From the NCBI GenBank assembly GCA_037903475.1, contig JBAJFG010000476.1, forward strand, positions 930,001 through 994,000: a stretch of DNA of 64,000 nt, read 5' to 3'. Every line of letters starts with the position of its first letter. The first letter of the stretch is position 1. Source of the DNA: Ancylostoma caninum (lineage: Eukaryota; Nematoda; Chromadorea; Rhabditida; Ancylostomatidae). Of the stretch, positions 11,701-24,146 are shown piece by piece. The translations under genes were made by a program, and so were the position numbers. The notes under the pieces are model-generated. The model saw only the letters and a list, made by a program, of their open reading frames with translations, was not told the DNA's origin and did no database searches.

Positions 11701-14700
11701 GGGACAGAAGAAAATGTTCGATTCAATCAGTTTGTAGTCTATCCTACTTCAATTGGATTTCGCTCTGATCCAACTAAACAAGTGGTGTCCAAATCATCCT
11801 CACAACAAATGCGAGTTGCCTTCAACTATGTAGCATTCATCTCCGAATATTCTTTGAACTAAGAACGCTATTAGTTCAATCGTTAGTACAATTGGAATGG
11901 CCAATAAGACGTGATAAAGAAACCTGTCCGCCTTCCTTGAAGATGATGTTGGTCTGGATTCTGACCAGTTCAAGAAGCGGTGAGTCATCGAGGAAGAGTT
12001 TTTCCGACGACAATCCCACTTTAATCTGGCGAACACCGTGAATCATCACGGCCCAGTACGCCAGCATTACACCTGAAAACACGCATGAATGAGTTGCATA
12101 TTGGTCGTCGTGTTTTTAGGGCAGCACATGAATTGAATCATGGATAACGTTTACTATATCGTCTTATGGGATGCCGAATTTAAATGTTGGTGTAGAAAAT
12201 ACGCAAAGACTCTTCCCAAGCTTAAAATTAGCATGCTCAGGCCTTGATCTCATTCTTACCAGAGTTTATATAACGTTTTCACCTATCCGGGAAGGGAAAA
12301 AGGGAATTTGAAAACTCACCTTTTTTTCTCCCACTAGTGTTGTTGCATTCGGCTCGATACTTAGAGATGAGCACAAGCACACGTATAATTGTATTTAAGC
12401 TATACAACCCGCAGGGATGTGCGTAACAAAAATTTCAATTTTCGAAAATCGTAAATTTTCCAAAACATTCGTAGATCGCAAATCGTAACTGAAGGTTCGA
12501 GTACCATAGACAAGATTTAGGTAATTTCAACTCGTTTCATAACAGAGTCATTCCCAAAACTATCTGAAGTATGGATCTAATGCTGCGGAATTGGTCCTCA
12601 CAGAACATCGCCGCCTTATCCTCAGAGTGAGAGCATTATGATGGATGGAAAACTTTTTCTGTCGATATTTTAAGTGGGCTATCTAGCTCTAAGAGTCTTA
12701 TCTATCGCTGCGAATGAGAAAAATCTCTTTATCCTAGCCAATGTTTCTGAAGTAAACATGGTCGATGGTTCTATGTGCTTCCCTACAAGCCCATTAACCT
12801 CTGCGGGATAAGTAAACTGGTGCCAGAGGAGTCTGGAAGATTGTAGTGCGGACTCGGTATCAGGGGCTTCCAGCAAAAGCCACTGTAGAGGGCGCATGCC
12901 CATTCGATTCCTCTACGATTATCAGATGAACGAGAATGCGTGGTCTCAGAAAAGAATTACTTCCTGCACACTATCCGAACTTCCTGCATTCTATGCACTC
13001 TATAGCCTTTCTCGCACAGGACATCACACCGCGGTTGAAGTCAGAAAAACAATCCAAAACTCTTGGTCGAACGACAGAGGTTTAGCGGACAGCTTTTTCC
13101 ACCTGCGTAAGCTTGGAATGGTAGGAAGGAGAGCTAAGAATGCGACTACTGATGTTCTCGGGGCACTTGAGCCGTTGATCTCCACTCCTCCAACAGATCT
13201 TTTTTATGGACTCGACAATGACATTGGAATAAGCCGCCCTCTTTGAATGGTGGGAACTACCAGCAAAACTACGTGATTTCACTCCTACTATGTATTGCTG
13301 CAAAATGCAGGAACGTACAAATCATGCATATTTGCACGTTAAGCACGATTGCCGTGACGAGATTCGTTTCTTGTGGTTTTTTGGTTATTTACGATTTTTT
13401 TACGGAATTTGGGTCATTTTTCCTAGATCGTACATCGTAAAAAAATCGCCAGAAATGGCCGTAGATCGTAATTCGTAAATAGTAAATCGTAATTACGCAC
13501 ATCTCGGATATTCATTCGCTAGCACAGTTTCATAACGGCTAGATATTTGGCTGTTTTTTGACAATGTACTGTTTATCCTGTAACGTACAAGTTTATCGGG
13601 TAATGTGGTCATTTATCAAGTGATGGAGCGGTTTATCCGAAAGAGGATAGGCCCCAACCAAATAAACAGCTCGCTGTCAGACTGCAGCACCACGGTTTTG
13701 CCGTGATGACCCCCTGCGCTAGCATGCCCGAAGAAACAACACTTGTGTTTTATTGCCCTAAAGGACATCTTCTGACCTAATTGCAACAGCTAGAGCTGAG
13801 GGCATGTCCGTCATTATCTGTCAGAACAAGGAGATGGGCGTAGCGAAACTTAGTCGGAGCGATTGCTGAGCTGCTTAGCGGTTGCGGGACGGTTGCAGCT
13901 AGAGAATCGAAATTCGATAAGAATAGTCGGGACTACATGTGTCCATTCAAATCCATGACAAGGGCGTCCGTGGGATGTCGTTCCGATAGAGTTTTCTGGG
14001 AGGTTGGATGATCGCTGGGGGCCGTGATCTTATTACCGTGAAGCTGACCTGGATTGGGAGGGGCGGACATACCTCCGAAATTAAGGAATTAACTGGCAAT
14101 TGGGTGTTTCCAACGTATCATTTCTTCGGTCAAGCGTGTTTGATTTTCAAACAAGGATGTCTGCGCAAATTCTGGTGCAAAACTGACCTCCTACGATGAA
14201 TTTGCTCCAGATAGACAAGCTGAAGTCGACCCAGGCATCAAGGATCACATCGAGCAATTTTGACGCCGTACGTACCAACCAGTTGGGCTTCCTTTGCTTT
14301 TCCTTCTGGAATCATAGGATAGAAAATTCAATGGAAATTCTGTGATGCCGTAACGAAATACCTTAGTCTCCGGTGGGACTGTCAAGCAGCATAGGTACGC
14401 ATTTCCTCTTCTTGCCTCTCTTTGTCCTCCAAGGGTCAGCACCGCAGAGAAGAAGAAGATTTGGTAAATGTAGTCGTATACAACGGCAACTGAGATGAAG
14501 ACACAGAAAGTCTGAAATGCTTGCATGGCTCGACAACATATGACTCATTTAGACCATTTTTTAAAACAAATTCTTAGGAAGAATGAAATAACAGGAGGAA
14601 AAACAGACATATATGGCAGGAGTGTTGGTAAGCACTCCGATTCCGAATGAAAGGAGGTTGGTAAGAGAGGTGATGGAGATGGAGGGACCAGCGTCGGCGA

Positions 14701-17700
14701 GCGTCTCGGCTATTCGCTCTCGCACCGTATGCCTGCAATTGTCTTCCGTGTGAAGACTTCTGGAGAACTGAAGAGGTAAATTTGCCGAATATCTTCTATG
14801 AAATGGCTACTTTTCATTGGTGAGGTGGAAGGCGTGGATGAAGATAAACACATCGTCCACTCCAATGGCGAGTATTAAGAATGGCACCACCGTGACGATG
14901 GGAAGAAATTCAAAGCCGAGCTGAAGCATTTGTTGGTTAAATAAGCAGGATTCCTATGCAGATAGAACGAGATAAAGCTTACCCAGAACAAGTTGCCAAA
15001 CGAAGCAACCAGTGAAAGAATAGGGCAAATGACTCCGAGGAACGCTTCAAGTGGGTTACTTTTCACTGGGTCTCTCCTCAATGTCGTCGAAATAGTGAAC
15101 ACCATCAGGATTAGGAACGTCACTCCCATCAGAGGCATGGCCAAAATACCTGAAAACTTAGGTATTATAAACTCAGCGCTGAATGTGTCGCTCAATAAGT
15201 GCAGTAAAAAGGCAAACTTTTGACCATACATAGCATTCCATAGAAAAACATTTCAGATTTCACTTCTAGCGAGAAAATCAGATCTCTGTAGGTCACTTCA
15301 GCCGCCTAACCAGTATGGTCTAGTGATCCGCGTTAGCTCAACATCTGCGGTCTACTGTTTTGTCATAACTTAAGCGGAAGCCCATCTCCGCTAAATTCGT
15401 AGAGCACCTGGCAAGTGTCATCTTTGACTGAGGACCTCGCTAACACGAGTTGAATGCACTGAGAGAGGAGGCGTTTGATCGGGTAAATTGCAAATTCGGG
15501 TAAACTTGAACCACTTCCAGGCCTCTGAAGACGACGAACTGTTGAAAGGTCAGGCCCCATAAAGGTGTTCAAATATCAACCTTTGAGGCGTAACATTTGA
15601 ATCCGTTGAGGCTTATAAAACTGTTGTCGTCTTGTTCGTGGCGTAAGTTAAGAGCAATTGGTTTATACAATTCACGCTTTTCATTACGGAGAGGGAAGCC
15701 GCTCCATAACAGTTAAATTTAGTGAAGGAAAGGTTACTCGGTCAAATTTAAAGACGATACGTGGAACCCAGATGCTTTGATGTTTTTTATTTCTACTAAG
15801 GAAGGCTCAACAATTTTTTTAAGACCATGAAACGAGAGCGTGGATAAGAGACAGTGAGTGTGCGACAATTCCTGCCATCGATCTCAGGTTTTCAGTGTGG
15901 ATGATTTCCCCATTCCATGCTCCCCTCATTGAGGATGGATAATTCGCGTGCACCGTCTGTACCCGTTGGGGTCATCTCAGACAGATGACAATAGAGAAGA
16001 AAGATAATAGTCGAAGGTTTTGTCTCACCAGTTCTTCTGACTTCTTCTGAAACCAGTCCTTCGCTGGTGCAGAAGACTCGGATCAGTGGGTCATTAATTG
16101 TCGATTGGGAGTACTCAAATACGGCCTGCAAGAAGAATGCGATCATTCGATCCCTTCGCAGTGCTGGACAGCCGGCCCGTCGCCTTACCCGGATTACATA
16201 CCTTCTCCCACTTACGCATAATTGCAACTGAGCTCTCGTTATTGTAAATCGCATGGAAGTTAATCGCCACCAAACCAGATTCCTCGACAATCTGCGACCT
16301 GAAAGCCTTCTCCTTCAAGAGTACGCTCGTGGTAGCTTTACCGACCGATGTGGGTAACACTTACAGATTGTTCGTCTTTACCAGGAATATGTTGTTAGCG
16401 AGGTAGACACGATGACCGAAGACGTCCATCGATGGGTAGGTCAGCTTCACATGATTGGTCCCCTTTTGTTGCTGGTCCCGGAACATGGTGAGGAAAATGC
16501 TCACCTAATGACAAGGAAAGTGATGGAATAAAAAATAAATGAAAAAAATGGCATAAGCAAGTAGTGGAATACGAAATTCCCCAATAAAATAAGAGAAAAA
16601 TAGAAACACAAACAGAAACTTCAAAAGTCTGCTGAAAACTTGCATAAAGGGCTTACAGCATAAACATTATATCTTTCCTACTTTCTTCCGTGCCCCCACT
16701 TTCGTAGGAAGGGATTAACTACACAGTGGATGCGGTGACCTCTGCTGAAAGGTTTCTTGAGATGATGAGCACGAAGGCTGTGCATTATTTAAATTTTTTC
16801 GGCGCCGATTTCGTAAGTTAGCGGTAGAAGCACTGCAGGAAGGCGGGTACAAAGTGCTGACCAAAATTACACATCCTCTTCAATTCTCCTCAATAACCTC
16901 CGCGTGAAGCTTTGAAATTCAAAATTTTATCAGAGCTGCATCCACTCAGGAGTGGTTGAAAAATGTTAAAGCTCAGCCACTTCGTGTCCGCGGACCAATG
17001 ATTTGATATGCCATGCCACCTTGCGGTCAATTCAACATTTCAAGTGTTTTCGCCAACTTAGCTAAGTCCCGCTTACTCAATTCGGACTCAACGCGGGCTC
17101 TTGCGACTATTTACGTCTAGCCAGATATTTTCGGCCATATTGAGATCCGGGACTCTTCCGAACTCTTCAAATGTTACGGATGTCAGCGTTGACCTCGAAT
17201 TGGAGAAGAAAGAATCTACGGAAGGCCTGTTAAATGGGCTCACCATAGATTATTTAGTAATAAAAGTTGTACCAACAGTATAATTTTAACTTGTATTTAG
17301 CTGCTTATTTTACTGGTATTCAGTTAATAGAATATAATGAAGATAGTTTTTCTATTTGAGATGGTATTTTCGGTGGAATTTTCTATTTATCAACTGGTTT
17401 CACTGGTATTCATGTTGTTAAATTGACCTTAGGTGTCGCTTAACATGTCCCAATCATTGATCCATCTACGCACATATTCTCCTAAATGTGAGTCCGTTCT
17501 ACTACTAAACATTTATGGCCAGGTTTCATCTACATAAGCAATAATGTGGCCATAGTGGGCTGCGTGACAAGAGGTACGCTGTTGCGCTGTGATTGGTCAA
17601 TTTATGTGCGCGCCGCGGCTGCAGCCTTCAATGGTAAGAGCAGTGCTACCAGGAAATGAGGAAGTTTATTAAGCTAAAGTGGGGCAGATGAATGTTGTCG

Positions 17701-20700
17701 TAGCCCATAAACTGTAAAGAGGTGGTCATCGATGTCATTTAGTGCGTCAAATCGGAGGAATAATCTGAATCTTAGCAGCATACGTATGCGGCACGGTCGC
17801 GTCGCGGCGCACGTCTCGACCGGCACACACCGCAATGAATACCATCGAAGCACAGATTTCGACTCTCGTTGATAAGTTTTACAAGAAAAATTCACTATCG
17901 GACTGCCTGTGTTTTGAACTCTTTCAATCACGCTTGGGCGTCTACAGCTCTCATAAAAATTTGAACTTCTAAGCTTCACTTTGGCAGAACAGTTATGGAG
18001 GAAAGTTGAAAAGGCTGTGTATGTAATTTTTGCCGGCACTGTGTATACCAATTTTGCGAATTAAATGAAATTTTCTTGGGAAATTATGTTGCAACAATGA
18101 TCAGAACATGAAACACTTCAAGGACCCCGCTCTAAAAAAATTCATTTAAAAAACTAGGCTTAGGAAGTAAAAGTCGTATCCTAGTATTGATCTGTGTGCT
18201 TCTCTATCATTCGGGTCATAATTTTTATATCCAGTAACCGATAATAAATATTATTATTAAAAAAAGGCGCGAAATAGCGCTAAACAAGGCTTTTTAGGCT
18301 CTGGACTGAACCAATTACAGAACAATTGTTTTCTGCTATATGCATATGAAGACTATTCAGACTAGAGTTCCTCACCGCGTCACTTGTCTCGCACTGCGTG
18401 CCACAAAAATCCGAATAGGCGTAGCTCCGGTTCTCATGCTCAATCTTCAGTTTATACTGAAGGAAATCTTCGATTTCAAGAGCTTTGTCTATGTATCTGC
18501 AAGTATATTTCCAGGTTATTGGAATCAATATTGAGTGACATTTGACTAACTTCGGTCGAAGTATGTTCCCCTCATCAGCAGCTTTCAGCGCGACCACCAC
18601 ATGAAACGGGCTGCCGAGTTCCTGGAAGAACTCCCGAGCCACCGCAAACTCGTATCGTGAGGGAGAGTCCGCGGCACTGTAGTGGAGGAAAATTAGCGTT
18701 ATGACGTATATCTGTCACTCGTTTTTGAGCTTTTTTCAAAGTGTTTCTCTACACATTTAAGCAAAAGAAATCTTCTATATTATCGCTGTTTTGTGTGGGC
18801 TAAGGAAACTGAATTTTTTTAGTTAACGGCAGATTCGTCCGATGAATTAGCGATTACAACCCTGGCCCAAAGTCAGGGAGCGGAGGACAAACGTCATAAA
18901 ATCCAACGAGTTTGCCTTTTTACTTGTACTTACTACTTATTCTACACAAAAGGAGAATGACCATAAAATTCCAACAGGCTCAAGTGAAATGCACTCTTCA
19001 TTGCACTGAGAGTACAATTCCTCAGTTTTTTCTTCATTTTTAGGGCCTCTGTATAGTGAAATAAACCTGACATACATACGCAACTCACCTGAAATGATCT
19101 CGAACGTTGTTCACTTCTTTGAAGCGTACCACCCCTCCGCCCATCAGCACTGCCCATACCACACTGTAGAATATCAAATAATACTGTAGAACCAGCCATT
19201 CTTCATTTTTAGCGAGACTTCGAAGTAAGATTTCTTGCGTGATGCAAGCAATGAAACTTGCCTCTCTCTCCTGAAGAGAGAATTAGCCGCCGATTACTTC
19301 GGAATTACTTTATAAAATCTATAAAAGTGTTGTATAAACTTATTTTCTGTTGTTCATTTCCATTGGAATTAATATTCCTGGTAATTTTATCATTGCATCT
19401 GAGATCACGGAGTGGTGGAGACACCATTTTTCCCACCCCTCCCCTCCGGGATCCTAGCGACTTCTGCCTCCTGGTTTGTTATTACTGACACCTTCTCCAG
19501 TGGAAATGTCAACCAATTGACGAGACTCTCGCTGTGTGTTGCATTTAGTGGATTTTCAAGAAGCTGTCCGGAAAGGTAGTACTCACCATTCCCAGTACTT
19601 TTGCAAATATGTAGAATGAAGAAAAAACAACACCTTGAAATCAACGAAATTTGAATTCAAGTCCTTAGAAAATCCTGCGATAGTCGTATGAGGTACCATT
19701 CTTCTTCTAATCACTTTCTGAGTTTGAAAAATGTGTTTTCAGTGCAGTGCAACAACTCCTTCACATGGGTGGGGAACTAGCGGGGTCCATCTTCAGAAAA
19801 GTACCTGCGGATATAATCAGGAGAGAATCGATGCAGCGAGTCTCTCTTAATTGTGTCTTTAGATGGTTTTGCAGGTTGATCACCAATTTTCTCAAAATTT
19901 CAAATTTTAACCGCACTACCAGATAGATTGGACCATCCTGACTCCGAATATCTGCTCCGTTTTGAAAACGCTTGAGATTGAAGGGAGTTATGGAAGAGCG
20001 ACGAAAAAAAAAACGCGAAATCGCAGACATGGCGCAGTTTCATCAAGCGACACCGTTGGTATTGTACTTCTAAAACCTCGGAAATTCCCTCACTTGTTTC
20101 ATGGCTTACGATAACACTGAAAGAATGTGCTTGTTATCAACTCACTACCTTCGAGAAGGTGACGTTCAACAAGGGAAGGGCTTGAAAGCAGTGGGTAAGA
20201 TTCGCCGCACCAACACCAATGCATTGAGTGTGGCTTAGTATCCGTTACTCGGAGGACATGATCAATAGCTTAGAAAAATGAACGTTAAGAAATTATTTCT
20301 AGCATCATCCACATTTCTACTACGCAAGCTGACAGTTATTTATGGATTTCTAGCATTACGTGGAGTACTTCAGAGCTCTCCACACACTGTGCGTACCAAA
20401 ATTATGTACCCACCACATGACTACCAATACATATTTTGTGCACAAATTCTACGCCATTACATATGTATTTCCAGTATACTCCGTAGTTTCGCTCACAATT
20501 TTTACAAATGAAATTTTTTTGTTCGTATGAACAAACAATCAATGGTTGATCGGTCCACTATCGTTACGGATGACCTCAAAAACTCCTTATTTTGAGATGC
20601 ATAATATGCGATCATCCAAACAAAAGAATTCTCGAAGCACTTCTAAGCTAGAATATATAAAAAAAAGTTTTAGCTATTTCCACACAACTGAGCATCGAGA

Positions 20701-23700
20701 TCGAAGTGCTACCTACAACTAGCCTTAATTTCAATTCAAGTAACCGAAAAACGCCAAAATCTGAAGAGCCTCCGAAGCGAAGGTTTGTTTTTAAAGGCGA
20801 AGATGGTACACCTAAAAAGGCTCAGGATTTTCATACACCCGCATATGGTTTTTTTACTAGAATATATCTGGATGGATGGATGAATGAATGGGCACTATCT
20901 CAAAAGTACAAAAATAAGACCTTCGGAAGTTCATAGGCTCCTAGGGAGCATTCAACAGCCACATTTTGTTTTGAAGGTTTCCCGAAGAAACTGTCAGCCA
21001 GGAAGTCTTCGAGGTGATCGAAGTTGTGATGATCGATGGTTTATAATAGTAGTTGAAAGTGGTTCACTATATACCCAGGATTTTCGAGAAATAAAAGATC
21101 CATAGCGTAAGAGACACCAAAACCTGCCTCGCCATCTTTTTTCTCTTTACGTATTTCGTTCGCCAGCGATCTATACGCATTTAGCCGTGAATGTGACCGG
21201 TCAAGCTTTGTGTATTTGTCCAGAGAAAATCCATGAATGTTACAGAATGGACCTCCGACCGCTATCGATAGAGCCGAGCGAGTTCTACGTTAACGGCTAC
21301 GAATCGTTGCGCGTGCCTGTGTAGTCGCCAGGACCGGTTCTCTACTAGCCAGAGGATCGGGTCGGTCGGATGGTCAGCAGTCGCTCGCTGGTGGCGTCAT
21401 CCGCACGGCAGAAAAAGAATACATCGATGATTGAGCTGCTACTTTTCACGGACACTGGCATAGCACACTCTGAAAACCCGCCCCAACGTAGCAGGTTCTG
21501 CATGGGACGAGGAATATGCCATTACACGCGTTGCGTAAGTGATGGAGTTCTTTGGAACAAAGGCGGAGAGGGTAGACAACGGTGCAGACGACGGGGCCAG
21601 GATTTATGAACGCCTATCCAGAGGAAATCAGGCTAGCAAACCAACTTTCGGCAACCAACGGGATTATCTAATACTCAGCCAATGGAGATTGGGTGCGTGC
21701 CCGGGTCCCAAAAATAGTAATTTAATTACTTCTTACTTCTTATCTCCTTTGACCCTTTTTCCTTTTTCTCATCCTTCCTTTTTCCTCTCTTTTTTCAACT
21801 ATATCCTTTCTATTATCATTCTTTCTTCCTTTTCTTCTTCTTCACATTTCTCTAACTAGCCCCCCTCTTTACTGATGAGCCTCGGATAACCCTCACAGGA
21901 CCCTTACTTGGTTACTGTTTTATGAATCCCATCCCAGACCGATGAAAAGATGATTTTGATCTTATATACAATTTTTGAAAGTGCTGGGCTAGACAGGGGC
22001 TGAACAAGGTATATCAATGGTTTCCAAAGCAGCAACATAGGATAAATTAAAGGTGGAGAAGCCTCCCTACAAATCCTCTCGAAAATCAGGGTAAGCTAAT
22101 TTTTCTCTAAAGAAAAACTTGCTGAGGCAATTTTTTTTGCTTAAATCAATAGTTCTCTTCCAGCAATGATCAAGTCCATGCGAAATCCATGCAAAACCTG
22201 TACATATCCATGCAGGTCCACGCATCTCCAATTCCGATGCAAATCCGGTGCAAAATCCGTGATAAACACAGAATTTTCTCATCCCTATGCAGAACTCATG
22301 CATACGTACCTATGCAAATCACGATTTCTAGGTTTTCTGAGCTCAGGAAACGTAAAAACTGTGTTTTGCATGAGATTGAAAGACATTCACGCAGAGCCCC
22401 CTCCCCCCCCCGAGAATAGGTCGACAAATTTCCAAAATTACTTTACAATCGAATAAAAATCTTGTATTAGTTTATTTTTAATTGTTTATTTTTATTACTA
22501 TTTTTAATATAATTTTTATTCATTATTTATTATTACAATTATTATATTTATTAGTTTTATTTTCCATCTGGGTCCCCAAAGCGGCGAAGTCCTCACTTTT
22601 TTCCCACGCCCCCCGCCCGCCAACTTTCTGCGTCCGCCACTGATGCATACCGATGCAAAACCGAAGAAAAGCTCATGCAAAACCCATGCATATCCATGGG
22701 TGTGCATGGGTTTTGCATGGATTTGACCATTGCTGGTATAGAACTATCGACTAAAAGATTGCATATCTTAATCGTGGAATTTGCATCTTGCTATCTCATG
22801 CAAAACACTGTCTTTATGTTTCCTGAGTAATCTTTCCACTGAAGAAAAAAAAAACGTGCGGCAGCATGCCCATGAATTTACTCCTCCTGCCTTTACCACA
22901 TGAACTCTGAACGTAGCCCTCGCAAGGATTCGACAAAAACGATATATTTTCAAATAAATAAAAAATAGCTCACTAAAAATTACTAGGTGTTCTACAGAGA
23001 GCGAACCTTCATTTTTCTCACTTCCTGAAAAGGGTCAGCGACTAATGCGTAACGTTTATGGGAAAGTTTCCCTTCGCTGACTGTCAAGTCGTTGTGAATT
23101 CCGGCGCTGGAGATGTAAAGATTTGAGACTCGTTCTCAGACCGCGGGCGCACGATAGATATATTCGCTTAGCGAGAATGTTCCCACTTCCCCGACCCGCC
23201 TCTCATCCCCATTGAATGTCTCCCACTGATCGTCTCGAATAGGGCCATGTCGGCAAGGAGGACGCAGGAGGAGGTAGTTAGGCGAGACGTCGCGACAACA
23301 CACACAATAGGCCCATCCTTGCCGCTGAAAACCATCACCAGCGAGAAGAAGAGCAGCGATGGGACTTGTTTCAGGGAAAAACTTCATCGGTGACAGTTTC
23401 CGGTCAATGACAGATTGGTAAGCGGCTGATTGCTTCTCAGCCTTCAAAACCAAGGCGTTTCCATGTCGTTTTGGGGGTCAAACATTACAGGACACATATG
23501 GACGGAGAAATCAGGAGGAAGTACTGCGTAAAAGGGAGCTGATCATTTCTAATAACTTGCAGCCTCTATTTAACTCCAGGATATCGATGTTTTCTGAATA
23601 CTGGCGCACCAGTGCAGAAGTTACAGTGCCTAAGGCTAAACTGAGGAATAAAAAGGTAGTAAAATCTCCACAGAAAGAGTTCATGAACACGGATCATCTT

Positions 23701-24146
23701 GCGAGACGCAGCTTCACGTCACTCCCTTTTTCTCCAAATAGTCGTCAGCAAATGCCAGTTGCGACTGCATTCCAAGGAATCCGGGATTCAGAACCAGAAG
23801 ATTGCACCAATTCTTGAATGCAAATTATACCCCATCAAGCTTCAAGAAAATCTCTTCAAATTGGTCTAATGGCATAAATAGCAGGCCGGCCTCCGTTGAA
23901 CATGTGGAATGAGGAGATCTGCTCGTGAATAGAGGTCATGACACTGGCACTACGATAACCAGCAAGCAACATTACCCAAATGGGACATTATTTCAACGAT
24001 TAGGAGCATTACAGTTTTTTCATGAAGAGGACATAGAACGTACAAGCTGATGTTTCTTTAAATCTGCCTTCCACCTCATAAAAACGTCGAAACCAGGAAA
24101 AGCGCTTGAGAAAACTATGAACGGAGCATCCACTGCAGCTGCCCAT
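5775..24146 (-). CDS. Patched-related (PTR) RND-family transmembrane protein
   Basis: Nematode PTR proteins are Patched/RND-type 12-pass membrane proteins acting in sterol or lipid handling, cuticle and apical membrane biology. I joined 21 exons (minus strand, high to low): 24146-24075, 19270-19089, 18676-18551, 18496-18376, 16504-16365, 16298-16202, 16125-16029, 15149-14983, 14920-14811, 14732-14609, 14511-14362, 14305-14276, 12359-12320, 12072-11924, 10170-10012, 9192-9092, 9009-8832, 8776-8641, 7983-7850, 7699-7568, 5942-5775. They total 2613 nt, 870 residues, and every phase agrees. Seen in order: TM1 near residue 50, the loop motif [15 protein letters not shown] ([19 protein letters not shown]), [25 protein letters not shown], a sterol-sensing-type core with [13 protein letters not shown] (D356/D357), the second half [24 protein letters not shown] (D756), and TM12 [15 protein letters not shown]. 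The first exon (MGSCSGC start) and the 40-nt exon 12359-12320 are the weakest calls. The exon 9009-8832 start uses an internal AG; a GC-donor alternative exists. Confidence 0.92.
9424..9859 (+). mobile_element. Non-autonomous hAT-like element, CAGTGGCGGACGCAG end
   Basis: Inside the PTR intron between exons 10012 and 9192. It starts CAGTGGCGGACGCAGAA and ends ATCACTG; the flanking octamers GTGTACAT and GTGTGCAA match at six of eight positions, fitting an aged 8-bp hAT target duplication. The centre is AT-rich with an AAAT microsatellite (about 9731-9765) and a poly-C stretch close to the right end. The same family recurs in reverse at about 22390-22642 and as single ends at about 47122 and 47222. 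Confidence 0.65.
10693..11247. mobile_element. TTAA-flanked foldback MITE (AGGCAGTGTGTC ends) with inner element
   Basis: It starts AGGCAGTGTGTCCCCTCG and ends with CGAGGTGACACACTGCCT. TTAA lies on both sides (10689-10692, 11248-11251), as for the element at 4679. A second foldback sits inside at 10935-11108, whose arms share CACGGACC and CTGGGATTCATGAAA; this inner one appears to be an insertion into the outer. Located in the PTR intron between exons 11924 and 10170. Confidence 0.7.
10935..11108. mobile_element. Foldback element nested in the 10693 MITE
   Basis: The arms CACGGACCGCTCCGCCCAG...GGGATTCATGAAAAGATAACC and the inverted CACGGACCACC..GGGATTCATGAAACGATAACC face each other, with the shared inner word AGCAAACCAAC. 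Similar words (GCTAGCAAACCAAC near 21630 and TTTATGAATCCCATCCCA near 21920) suggest a related copy in the first PTR intron. Confidence 0.55.
12412..13507. mobile_element. TIR element with GATGTGCGTAA ends
   Basis: CAGGGATGTGCGTAA at 12412-12426 matches the reverse complement of TTACGCACATCTCGG at 13493-13507; beyond it both ends carry repeated CGTAAAT/ATCGTAA words. The 1.1-kb body has open stretches on both strands (for example 12679-12903 minus and 12896-13246 plus), but I recognise no transposase. The CAGGGATG start resembles hAT ends. It lies in the 1.9-kb PTR intron between exons 14276 and 12359. Confidence 0.5.
20706..21640 (+). other. First PTR intron segment, no convincing gene
   Basis: This part of the 4.8-kb first PTR intron (24074-19271) has a basic open stretch at 20706-20936 (contains [20 protein letters not shown]) and a GC-richer patch at 21230-21610 with an open frame containing [12 protein letters not shown]. 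Neither has clear splice partners, a family match I know, or a frame that survives further. I treat them as unidentified. Confidence 0.3.
22160..22736. mobile_element. Element with CCAGCAATG ends and ATGCAAAACC words, interrupted
   Basis: CCAGCAATGATCAAGTCCAT at 22160 matches the reverse complement of the sequence ending at 22736. Both subterminal zones are filled with ATGCAAAACC/CATGCA words. The body is split by another element (about 22390-22642). Subterminal repeated words are typical of transposase binding zones in some DNA transposons. Superfamily not identified. Confidence 0.6.
22390..22642 (-). mobile_element. Second copy of the CAGTGGCGGACGCAG element, nested
   Basis: In reverse orientation it begins CAGTGGCGGACGCAGAAAG at 22642 and runs through GGACCCAGATGG, an AT-rich core and AATACAAGATTTTTA, parallel to the copy at 9424-9859, to a poly-G/C run near 22400. 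The far terminus lacks a clear CACTG, so this copy is slightly truncated. It sits inside the ATGCAAAACC element. Confidence 0.6.
23136..23453. other. GC-rich coding-like island in first PTR intron
   Basis: On the minus strand TGGTTTTCAG precedes a stretch (about 23327 down) that stays open in two frames; one phase-0 reading (contains [16 protein letters not shown]) could end at a GT near 23197 and would be frame-neutral for the PTR mRNA. The plus strand is also open (about 23242-23390, contains [18 protein letters not shown]) with AG before and GT after. I cannot tell which, if any, is real. Confidence 0.3.

Noticed and set aside
14195..14219. 25-nt exon filling the gap before TM7 of the PTR protein
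   Set aside because: Phase fits, but 12359-12320 also fits and has a better AG|GTGAGT donor; the residues do not resemble PTR sequence.
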